From Tausonia pullulans (taxonomy: Eukaryota > Basidiomycota > Tremellomycetes > Cystofilobasidiales > Mrakiaceae), in contig OX637632.1 in NCBI GenBank assembly GCA_951802195.1, positions 372,001-436,000 of the forward strand: a stretch of 64,000 bases of DNA. The letters run 5' to 3'. Both the position numbers and the translations under genes were made by a program. The notes under the pieces were generated by a model. The model ran no database searches, had not been told where the DNA came from, and worked only from the letters and a program-made list of their open reading frames with translations. How positions within the stretch are numbered: position 1 is the first letter of the stretch; every line of letters begins with the position of its first letter. Below are positions 21,576 to 31,240 of the stretch, piece after piece.

Positions 21576-22587
21576 CTTGAAGAGGTCGAAAGAAGGTCGA
21601 TTGAAAGGGGAAAAGGGAAAAGGAAGGAGAAGGGAGGAAGAGGAGGGAGAGGATGTGGTTGGTAGGACTCAGAGGAAGAGCTCGCCACTTCCCTTTTGAA
21701 GCGCCATGGAGAGAGAGAGACTGCGGCGTGCATTGAGAGCAGCATTCAATCCAGGGTGAGACCTCGTCTTCTTCTCCGTAGAACAGGGTTGTTGCCGAAA
21801 GGTTGGGAGCGGCGGCGTACATCGGTGGGACAGACAACCTAGGCCTGTCGCGCCTTTTCATCATTGCGTGCCCGAGAGACCCGCGCGGACTTGTCTATCG
21901 CTGCGGGCGCGGCGAGTGGGCATCCGGCCGCGGTAGCTCCGAAGGGTTCCACCAGCTCGTGGTAAGCCTAGGCCCTTTGAAGCTATTTCTCCTTTCCCCG
22001 TAGGATCCAGAATGGACGTCGATGAAAAGCGCGCAGAGCGACTTAGTCCGGCTGATTGATCGCGGCCGTCGACCTCCGAGGTGGCCCGCAATAAGAGCGA
22101 GACATCCATTTTCACGGAGATGCCAACTTTTCTAGTCGCGATGTTGAAGTGAGCTTACAATCATCTATTTTTCTGGTTTCGATCCAGGTCGAGCAAAGTA
22201 TTCGTTCACAGAAAAAGGCTTCGGCAAACTCAGCGTAAGAGTTCGCTTACCATAGTTTATAAATTGGCGCTTGGGCCATAGAGATGCACCAAACTACACT
22301 TAGATTTAGCTGAACTCGGGATATTGACGTCAGGTATACTAGGACAAGGAGCGAGGATACTTTCTTGGAAGACAGGTAATCATGAGAAAAACATTGTCCT
22401 TCAAGGTTGCAGCGAAACACAGAACTACCCCACTTGGGGGCCTGCAGGAGAGAAATCAAGGAGTGGTAGCTACATGGCGCTATGTATTCAGGCGCGAACT
22501 AGGACAGGACGATACAAAGAGGGGTTTGGAACAAAGGCGATTCGGTCCAGCCGAAATCCAGGATGCTTGTAGGCGAGTCCCAGAGTT
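21576..22587. other. Intergenic between the two secreted-protein paralogues
   Basis: Holds the promoter of gene A: on the minus strand a TTCAAAAG element lies about 117 nt upstream of its ATG (plus-strand positions 21692-21699). The stretch 22140-22560 is less GC-rich than its surroundings and has no supported gene. Confidence 0.45.
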
Positions 22588-23286
22588 TTACGCCCACGAC
22601 CAGGAAATCTCAACCATTCCCTCGTCCTGTAAGTATGGACAAGTCAGTCTCCGTACGAGAACGATAAAGAGCCAGAAGCCAGAGACGAACAGGTGAGGCA
22701 ATCTGGTTGAACGCTCCCTCGGAAAGGTCGAGGGAGTTGTCACCATCGCAACTCGGACAGAGGTCCTGCACCTTCGCAGTGACCTGCCTGCCATCGCTCA
22801 CGCGCGTGATCTGAACGTTCTGTCCACACCTGTCGGAGGGCTGGCTGCCGTCTCCTCCATACCAGCCAGAAGGACTGAAATGACAGATGACTCGTCAGAC
22901 GATGTAGCGGCCGAAGAGGAAGGCGGTAGGAACAGCTTACATGGCGACGAGAGGCGTGTCATCGGAGTTGACGGTTCCACAAGCTCCAGCGTTCCCCTGA
23001 ATGATCGTGAAACTGGCATCAGCAGCTGCGCAGATGCGAGAGGGGTTAAGGAGTCCAGGGGAAGTGGAGGGCCCTGCTGGTGGCTTCGCGCAGCCGCTGG
23101 TACGCGAGTCCAGCTATCGCCCCGGATTCTCCTTCATCATACGCCATAAGTCGCTGAACTACTCACGTTCTGGGTGAAATATGTAGCGAATCCTCCCTCG
23201 TTGGCGCGCTTGTCCATAGGAGCGGCAACAGCCGAGGAGGCGAGAGCGAAGAGAGAGGCGGCGGTGGTGGCGGCAGTGAACTTCAT
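22588..23286 (-). CDS. Secreted RlpA-like/barwin-type double-psi beta-barrel protein B
   Basis: Four exons right to left: 23286-23167, 22996-22941, 22874-22691 and 22626-22588, giving 133 residues. A signal peptide (TTAASLFALASSAVAA) is followed by PMDKR, a Kex2-type cleavage site, then directly by the barrel: GGFATYFTQN, GNAGACGTVNSDDTPLVA, RCGQNVQITRV and VQDLCPSCDGDNSLDLSEGA. The end, ISWSWA, matches the other paralogue. This is a compact secreted protein without the S/T-rich linker of its neighbour. Two introns sit at the same codon and phase in both genes, proof of common origin by duplication. It has one extra intron near the C-terminus. Role: likely extracellular, perhaps binding wall polymers or acting as a small effector; unproven. 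Confidence 0.85.
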
Positions 23287-24703
23287 TTTGATGTCGAAGT
23301 GGGTGAGAAGAAAGGAAGAAGAGAGGAGAAGAGTAGAGAGACTGGAAGAGTTGTGGTTGGTGAGAACAGATGGAGCAAAAGTCGAAGGAGCGGGCTTTTG
23401 TAGGCTTCCCTCAAGATCCAGGGTCCACACCGGTGAGAAGAGGGTCAACGGAGTGCGTCACGGCCTCGCATGCTTCTTCTCTCTCGAACGAAAAAGAGTG
23501 GATTCGAGGCGGCCACACTCATGAAGGAGAGCTCATTTGTGACGTACACCTTGGGAAAAAAAAAGCAGCCGGTTGGGGGTACACCCTCTTGGCTTCTTTG
23601 TATTTAAATTGCGGATGAAGGGTATAGGACGACATGACCCTATAAGAGACGGCGAGAGGAGGAAGGGAGAGAAGATCTAGCTAGGAAGCGAGGAGAGGGG
23701 TGTACATGCATATGAGGAAGAAGAATGGACGAGGGAAAAGTATTCATGGTAGGAAAAGCGGAGGGAGTAGGTACAAGAGTACAACAATGGGGGGGGAGGG
23801 GGGCTTATGGCAAATCCCCACGCGGTCCAGGCCTCTTCTGCCTCGAGGCCTTCGCAGGATGAGGGCGGCGAAGGGCATATATATGATCTATGCGATTTCG
23901 AAGGATCATAAATCGATTGCTCAGCGTCGAAAAGGCTCACAGATAAGCCCGACGGATTTCACTCTGTCAAGACTGCCTCTAGCGTGCATCAATAAGGGAG
24001 AGAGAGAAAAACAAGGACGGTAAGGATGGTCCTGACGCGATCTGCGCGCGCTCATCCTCCGAGACTCGCTCGCCCCCTTCTTTTCCAGCCAGCGGGCTCC
24101 ACACGGCGTCGACCGACCTCCACAACACCCACCGACCACCCGCTAATCAACCCCCTCGATTGGCTAATGAATATATTTCGCAGCATCCTACAAAAATGCC
24201 CGACTGCCATAGCGTCATCGCTCCCTTCCCGATCGCCGTGGCCTTGAGAGGTATGCGAGGACGGGATGCAAGCACCCTCGGTCGCATCCGGCCATTTCCG
24301 TGTCTCTCAATCTTTCTACGGCTTTCCATGCTCAAAGTCGCGCAGGACCTCAACCTTGAAGACTTGCTCGTCATCACCTCCTCGGAACCCTAGAAGAGTG
24401 GAATCGCAGATGCTCCAGCTCTGGAGGGCGGCGCCGTCCCTCCTGCTGCTACTCGTGAGAGCAAGCGCTCTATTGTCTGGAGTGTATACGCGCGCATCCC
24501 GTCACCTTATGTTGACACGCCTCCGTAGCCGCCTCTCGACTTTGCACAGAAGGAGGGTAGGTATCATTGGAGGTCTCTGATCTCTGCGCTGTGAGCCTGG
24601 CTCGGCGGGTTTCGCTGCGCGAGAAATGGGTCCACCAATTCTCCTTGTAATTCCTCCACGTGTCACCGATCCCTCCCTTTGCATCTTTTCTTTCTCTCTT
24701 CCA
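23287..24703. other. Region without an assured gene
   Basis: Upstream of the secreted-protein gene B. Purine-rich between about 23640 and 23820. Open frames here are short and show no family likeness or consistent splice sites. Confidence 0.5.
23395..23402 (-). promoter_or_regulatory. TATA-like element of secreted-protein gene B
   Basis: On the minus strand TACAAAAG lies about 109 nt upstream of the ATG at 23286. Gene A has TTCAAAAG at almost the same distance, which supports a shared promoter element. Confidence 0.4.
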
Positions 24704-25594
24704 TGGCTTCTACAGCGTCAAGGCCGTTGAGTAAGTCACAATCAAGAGCAAGCAAACAAGAGAAAGACTAGGAAGGGTGGCCGCACTGCATGCATTCCTC
24801 CTCTTGCTCCCGTGGCCACGATTCCGCTGATGAGTTAGTTGGTCGGATATGCATGCGCCCACCCCGCCCCTCCGCTGACAGTCTTTCGTTTTCTTCAGTC
24901 TACTCAGGAAGCCTACGGTGACAGTATTTACAAGCCCCTCGCATGTTTCATCCTCAAGGAGCTCTTCTTCGCCATTTTCGTAATGGTCGTCAAGAGGGAG
25001 AGAGGAAGGTCTCATTCATCATATATATTTTATCAATCATGTCGGTCTGCGTGCGCTTTCACAACGTGCTCTACAACTTGCTCTACACTTCGGTTGTACT
25101 CGAGGTCAAGGCTGCCTATAAGGCAAGGTGTTCGACTCGAGCACGAAGGAACAGACGTACAGTTCCACTGACGCGCCCTTTTGCTTCCACAGGCTGCTTC
25201 TTCCTCGTCCATGGATTCGCCAAGTGCTATGCTGGCTTTCTTGAGGACCGTCTTACCGACCATCAATATGTCCGCGCTTTCACCTTCAGGAAGATGGATC
25301 GGCAGCCCAACTTATCGTACCCTACTAGCTCCTGGGCCAGAAACCCTGAATCATGCAATAAATGCACACGCTCCATCTATCCATATACTCGCACGTCTTC
25401 TCCAACAGCTTCAGTTTTCATCCTTACCAACCCCACCAGGGTCTTCGGCAATGCAGTCGCATCGGTCACTGCGTTCAGTCAGCCCATCGAACATGTCTTT
25501 GGTTGCTCCCCGTCACGTCCGCGCCGGGTGTCGAGCTCATGAATCTGAGACCGCAGGGATTCGAGGCGGCCAAAACCTTGCGAAGCTACCTTGA
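24704..25594 (+). other. Possible unrecognised or decayed gene
   Basis: Strong intron signals suggest something is or was transcribed here: a GTAAGT donor at 24731, a CTGAC branch with TTCTTCAG acceptor at 24874-24898, and another CTGAC plus pyrimidine tract plus CCACAG acceptor at 25168-25192. Hydrophobic coding-like pieces (KPLACFILKELFFAIFVMVV at about 24935-24994) and a later open stretch after 25193 (PTINMSALSPSGRWIG) lie between them. I could not join the pieces into one frame, and I recognise no family. It may be a young, lineage-specific gene, a degraded one, or chance. Confidence 0.2.
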
Positions 25595-25657
25595 TTTATG
25601 GAGTACAAGAGGGAAGATCCAGGCGAGTACTACTTCTGCTGCCTGAGCGAGGGTGGA

Positions 25658-25677
25658 GGGGGGGGGGGGGGGGGGGG
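25658..25677 (+). repeat. Run of 20 guanines
   Basis: Homopolymer G20 flanked by further G-rich sequence, downstream of the MFS gene stop on the opposite strand. Such runs are prone to slippage and to assembly or sequencing error, and can form quadruplexes. Confidence 0.9.
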
Positions 25678-25977
25678 AGGGGACCTTGTGTTGATTCGCC
25701 GGGGGAGAACGACGCTGGCGACTTTTTATGCGAGAGGGCCTCCAAGGAAGGGAGGGAGAAGGTGGCTTGGCTTGCCTGCCTGGGGGTCCCTTTCCCGTGG
25801 ACCAAATTGCTTGGTTTCCTTTCATCACGACACTCAGTTCACGAGGTCACACAGGAACATAAAAACGAGAATTAAATCGTTGAATGAGAAGTTCGAGCGT
25901 ATCAAAAACCAGAAAAAAAAAGATAGGGAGGGGGGCAAAAAGTTGGGACGTTCGTAGAGCACTCTCATCTCTTCCTC

Positions 25978-28900
25978 TCAGGCGGCCGGCTTGGCCTCGC
26001 CCTTCTCAGCGTTCGACTCGGACGAGCTATGAGAGCCAGCAGGAGCGGTAGCTGCCACCTGAGACTCTCCAGCTTGAGGCTCCCCAGCTGATTGCTTGGG
26101 CGCGATGGTGGTGTCGTTCTTTATCAAACATGCGCTGGCAGCGGCGATGATACCTGGAGGTAGGAAACACAAGGGTGGGAGATCAGCATTTCTTTTTCCC
26201 TGATGGGAACAGAGGTGAGGATAGACTCACAAGCCGCGAGTGCAAAGAGATAAATGGGTGAAATTGAGACTCTGTAGGCCTCGATGACCGCCGGTTGAAG
26301 ATCCTTGGGGACAAGCGTGCGAATGGCGGCAATCGAGTCCCGGACGATGGGGACGATTTGCTCGGGAAGGGTCGGAGCGTAGCGGGTGAGGTTGGACCTG
26401 AGCTTTTGGTTGAAGATGGAAGTGGAGATAGAGATGCCAAGAACTAGGTTTGAGGAGAAGGGAGTTAGTCGAAATTAGTAGACGGTCCATACTGGAGTGA
26501 GAATGGAGGACCTACTTCGTCCAATAAAGCCAAAGAAGTTGACCGAACCGACTCCTCGGGACATGAGATGCGGCTCTTTGGCAAGCTCAACCTGGGTGGC
26601 GACCATGATGTCTGAGAAAGGCAGAACGAAGGTCAGAGATGGACCGTCGAGTGAGGATTATAGATGTGAGCCTTACTTTGAAGGAAGCAAGCGACACCGA
26701 CTCCAAGGAGAACCTGGATGAAAGCGGAAGAGGTCAGTGAATAGTCTTCGCTTGGAGGACATAAAGATGCTGTGCTCACCTGGAAGCCGAGCACATGGCT
26801 GAGATGCTTGAGGGAATTGGTGCCGTAAAGAAGACCACTGCATGAAGACGATCGTCAGTGACACACCAGGGAGATCAACGAGGAGAGGGGTCGTACCATC
26901 CCAAAGCCATCATGAGCGGGCCAATGATGATGATGTGCTTGTACCTGCCAGTCTTGGCGATGAGCTTGCCCATCAAGACAATGATGACCGTCTGTGTGAT
27001 GATGAAGGAGAAGAGAGAGACTCCGGCGCGCTGAGAAGCTTCATGTCAACGTCGTCCATTAGGTCAAAGAGAAGAGCCATCTGACTCACAGTTGCACTCT
27101 GTCCGTTCACAGCCTGGAAAGAGACAGCGAGCCACTGGACGACTGCCATGAAAGCCATCCATCCAAAGGTCGAAGTGGCTGCCGCGCCTCTGCATGGTCA
27201 ACTGGCCTTGTCAGTGGGACATCGCTAGCTTAAAGCAAAAGGAACGGGTTTGAAAGGGCTCACATGATGGTTCGCCGCTTGTAAAGAGCGAGAGGGATCA
27301 TTGCGCGCTTAGGGCCGAGCCTGAGAACAAATGACAAGCAGCGGAGTTAGTCAAAGACTAAGAAAGAGGCGGTGATGCCTTAAAGCGCACCAGAGCGTCC
27401 ACAGGAAGAGGGCGACGAAGGAGACGGGAATCATGATAAGAAGGACGATGACAGCCGCTGAGTCCCATGGCTTTGTGACGCCGCCATACTCGAAGGCGAG
27501 ACTGAATAGAGCAACCACGTCGTCAGCGCTGAGTGTCAATTTATCTGATTGAGATTACGACTACGCACCTGATACAGACCGTCGCGCTCATCGCCAGGGC
27601 CGTGGCAACCCAATCCATCTGAATAAGCTTCTGGAACAAGGAACGGTTGTCGTCCTTGCGGGCACCAAGGGCATCTTGCTTCTTGAGGAAGCTGAGGCAA
27701 AGGCGATTACCGTCAGCATGGGAGAAGCAGATAGAATTTCTGCGCCAGGAACTTACATGACGACCATGGCAAACGCGACTGCGGAGATGGGCAGGTTGAT
27801 ATAGAAACACCTGTGGGAAGCGAAGGACATTGGTCAGTCCCACACGCCATGAGCAAGATGGGCACACGGGGAAGACCTCACCAGCGCCACGAAATATGGT
27901 CGGTAAAGGCACCGCCAACGAGGGGACCAAGGACCTAAAAATCCCACATCCATATCAGACAGGGTGATGATCCTCAGGAGTGACGTGCACTCACACTAGC
28001 GAGTCCGAAGCACGCGCCGAAAAGACCGATGTAGGTAGACCTCTCTTGAAGGGTCGTGATCTCAATTGTGACCATGAAGCAACTCGAGAAGATGCCCGCG
28101 GCCCCAATTCCAGCGACAAAGCGACCTGGAGGAGTTAAGCGAGGGGGATCAGCGTGGCTGCGTGCGCACGTGCGGTGGCGAAAGGGAAGAAAGAGACGGA
28201 CCGAGGATGAGCACATCCATGTTGGGCGCAGCTCCGCATAGGGCTGATCCCACGGTGAAGATGAAGACCGACGAGAGGAGAACGTGTTTAGAAGAAAAGA
28301 CGGCCTGAGGGTAACGACATCAGTTATTGAGCTGAGCCGGGGGGCTTCGCTGTGTGGACATACGAGGAACTGGCTGTAAAGGAGAGTAAAGGCGCAAAGG
28401 GTGATGAAGAATCCGGTTGAGAGCCAAGCAACCTGCGTAAGGGCGTCGAACTCAGAGACGATCTTGGGGCTAGAGGGTGGGTGGGTCAGTAGCTCGACCG
28501 ACGGACATGGCCGTTGATGTCCTGCTGAACTCACACCGCCGTACTGATGATGAGCTGGTCTAGCGCGAAGAGGAACACGCAGGTCATGAGGCTGGCAAAG
28601 ACCTGTGAACAGGGTTGAAGCGGATCAGCGATCCAAAATCGCCAGAGTGCGCGCGCGCCCGCTGGAGGACCTACAATAACAAAGCGGCCTCTGCTCATTT
28701 GCGCAGGAGGAGGATGACCGCTCGGCTGCGCTGGAGCCGTGCCCCCGGCTGGTGGGGAGAGCTCAGAAACGACTTCAGGGATGGGGGCCTGGCAGGTGGG
28801 GGGAAGTGGAGCGAGCTTTGTCCGTCAGTCTGGAGGGCCGCGCGTGCATGGTATGCATGAATCGGAAGCAGCGAGCCCACGCACCGCGTCGTCGGAGTGG

Positions 28901-28983
28901 AGCGTCTCCTTGGGGCTTGTCTCATGCGAGGACGTGCGAGACGCGGGGTGCGCACTGTCGCCAGCAAGGGTAGCTGAGGACAT
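25978..28983 (-). CDS. MFS drug exporter, 14-helix (DHA2) type
   Basis: Eighteen exons, right to left from 28983-28885, 28788-28675, 28602-28535, 28469-28364, 28304-28202, 28125-27995, 27934-27882, 27810-27757, 27691-27569, 27501-27391, 27320-27264, 27189-27090, 27030-26897, 26837-26780, 26713-26677, 26611-26516, 26443-26231 to 26153-25978, giving 610 residues. After a hydrophilic 70-residue N-terminus, helix 1 reads FLFALDQLIISTAVPKIVSE, with the usual D and TAVP. Then LGRFVAGIGAAG (motif in the loop after helix 4) and WRWCFYINLPIS (the 14-helix family signature) follow, with many further helices. The tail is charged and S/A-rich. It should be a plasma-membrane or vacuolar proton antiporter for toxic compounds; the substrate is unknown. 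Seventeen introns in 1.8 kb of coding is very dense. A decayed relative lies just upstream. Confidence 0.88.
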
Positions 28984-30099
28984 GGTAGAAGAGGAAGAAT
29001 TGTGGTCGTAGTTGGAGGTTGAAGAGCGAAACAGGAAGCGAGGGCTATTTGGAGTCTTCCTCCTCTCGCTCTTTCAGTCCCGGCATCAGTCTAAGCCGTC
29101 GCAAGAAGCCGAAGAACAAGGCGCGTCGTCGTCCTGGGGCTTCCTCGGCCAGGCGTCAGATCGCCGAAGCTAAGAGTCAGATCGCCGAGGTCAAGGGTCC
29201 CGCTCCTCGCCTTCCTCCTTTACGCTGAAGATTACTATAATAAACAACAGCTTGTCCATCTCATGGGCGGGAGCATTTCCAGCATTTCGATCCTGAGTCA
29301 TCCCCGTCAGCGCAAAGTTGGCGGCGAGTCATCATGTGGTATCGGCGTGACGCTTGCGCGTTCCTGTCTAGTCCGGCCACTAACCACTTCAACCAAACGC
29401 TCGTCTCGCTTAGACGTTCCAGTCAATTGTCGTGGGGTTGTTGCGGATGTTCGGCGCCGAAAGGATTCCTATCATGGGACGGTTTGCACTTTCCGAGGCG
29501 AGGAAATCGTTGGTTCCTTCTAAACAAACTTTCGTATGTGACCATGCAGGTGACGTATTGCCGCTCGCTTGTACTCAAGCCTCGATCTGAGGTCTGCAGA
29601 GGCATCGTTGTAAGATTAGATTAGGGCGCAACTGCGCCTCACACCCGCACATCGCCGCGAGCGCGTTTTCGCCTGTGTAATCAAATAAATTGTCATTTAT
29701 GTCGGTCAAAGCAGGTTAGATGGAGTGTGGTTGAGGGTTCGCTGACAGAGGACGTTGTATCAGGAGCGCCTTTGCCGCATCTGACCAATAAAGATCAAGT
29801 TCCAGTCCAGACTTGAGCGCACATGCGTATACACACAGATACACTCTAAACGGCCGAAAATATCTACAACCATTTCTTGCATCCTGGCTTCGGTCTTCGG
29901 CCTGTGGGCCATTGTGCAAGGGCTGTAGAATGCCGCAACCCTGGGGCTCAGCGTTCTTGTCTAGAGTTTTCGATCCAGCTTCTCTCTCATTCCCATTGAT
30001 CTTGGTCCGTCGAGGGGTTGGGCCACCGCTTCTTTTGGCTCTCATTCCTTGCGCTGCAAGCAAGCTCATCAGACATGAAGAGCCGCGTAGTGCCAAAGG
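28984..30099. other. MFS promoter side and gene-poor stretch
   Basis: Upstream of the MFS start. A plus-strand frame at 29019-29228 codes a short basic peptide with a repeated RQIAEAK/SQIAEVK unit but no supported gene. The rest, 29230-30099, shows nothing I recognise. Confidence 0.45.
29157..29198 (+). repeat. Imperfect 21-bp tandem repeat, two copies
   Basis: Copies at 29157-29177 and 29178-29198 share CAGATCGCCGA and differ at a few bases. In the plus-strand frame they code QIAEAKS and QIAEVKG. Confidence 0.8.
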
Positions 30100-30730
30100 T
30101 GAACCAAGGATCATCAGATGATCACACCAGCAGGGCTGGCCACAAAAATGAAACAACTCGGATGCAAAAGCCTAAACTAACGGTCAAGATGAAGATGACA
30201 GAAAGGAGGACGTCCTGAGAGGGGACGACGATCTGACGATGGGAGGTGAGGTGTCATGGTCAGTCGAACAGATCTTAACTGTCGGGCCGAGGCAGGAAGG
30301 CCCCGTGGCGAACGAGGGTCTGGCTTTGGAGAAGAGTGAGGTGCGCGGAGTGATGAATAGTGCAACGATGATCCAGCCGACCTGCTGATGGGCTGGAGAT
30401 CTGAAGGGCGTAAACCTTTGGGATGATCTTGGGGCAGGAGGAAGAAGGGCCGAGGAGTGGGAAGGTGGGGGTTGGGGTTGGGGGTTGGTTCGTAAAACGC
30501 TGACTAGGTCGACGTATTGATCATTGGCCCCGCTGAGCATACATTTCCGTGCTGATGATGAATCGATCCAGGGCAAAGAAGTACATGGAAGCTATAAACT
30601 GGCGAACAGAAGAGAAATAGTGGTACAAAGATTGAAAACCAGCGTTCCATGGATCAAATGAGAGCTCAAGGACTCACGACGCAGAACCTCGGTTGGGACA
30701 TTCTCGCTGGCCTTGTCTGCGCCGGCAAGT
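30100..30730 (-). pseudogene. Decayed paralogue of the 14-helix MFS exporter
   Basis: On the minus strand, pieces match successive exons of the intact MFS gene. ARMSQPRFCV (about 30680-30715) matches AQMSRGRFVI at the end of its exon 2, including the donor just after. ASMYFFALDRFIIST (about 30545-30590) matches its helix 1, ASLMTCVFLFALDQLIIST. PKIIPKVYAL and a following GWIIVALFIT (about 30350-30430) match PKIVSEFDAL and the next helix. LLSVIFILTV (near 30185-30215) matches LLSSVFIFTV, and HLMILG (near 30120) matches DVLILG. Frame breaks and stops separate the pieces, and the C-terminal two thirds are missing, so this is a truncated, non-functional copy. The order of pieces keeps the intron layout, which argues for DNA duplication, not a processed copy. 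Confidence 0.7.
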
Positions 30731-31240
30731 TGAGCTCATCACAAATGGCGTCAGGGCGGCGGCGTCGACGCCGACGGAGCTATCAGGTTCCATCCATCCA
30801 CGGAGATGGACAGGATACTCACATGCTCTTCGAAACCCTTGAGCTTCTGCTAGGCCCAGGGCGCTCCGTTAGGAGCAGGACTGGAGACTTGAAGGCGATG
30901 GAATCATTGTTGAAAGTCAGTTCACGAAGGTGAGAAGGGCGAGGAAGAGGGAGAACGTCGAAGTCCAGTCCGTTCGACGCGTCAAAGTCCGTGCGAGTTC
31001 ATGCACCACAACCAGACCGTTCATCTTCTGTCAAAATTCAAACACTGGTAAAGCCGAGCGAGTGTCTCGGGAACAATTTCTTTCCCTATTCTGCTCATTT
31101 TTGAGACTCCGGCTGGGTCACGCGCGACCCTCTCTGTCGAACGAAGACTCAAACTCCGCTCCCAAGGGCATGCTGCGCAAGCCCCACCGGGTCGAGAAAA
31201 GGCAACCATTGAATTCTTGCCCTCCCTGCCAACCTTCCCT
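30731..31240. other. Spacer between MFS relic and mS45 gene
   Basis: May include further 5' remains of the decayed exporter up to about 30930, but the likeness there is too weak to claim. The rest is the 3' region of the mS45-like gene. Confidence 0.4.

Noticed and set aside
29620-29660. Small hairpin GGCGCA-AC-TGCGCC as a terminator
   Set aside because: Two-base loop, no U-tract and no nearby gene end; bacterial-style terminators are not expected in this genome.
20600-31240. Secondary-metabolite or defence gene cluster
   Set aside because: An exporter and two small secreted proteins alone do not make a cluster; no biosynthetic enzyme, nuclease, NTPase sensor or pathway regulator is present.
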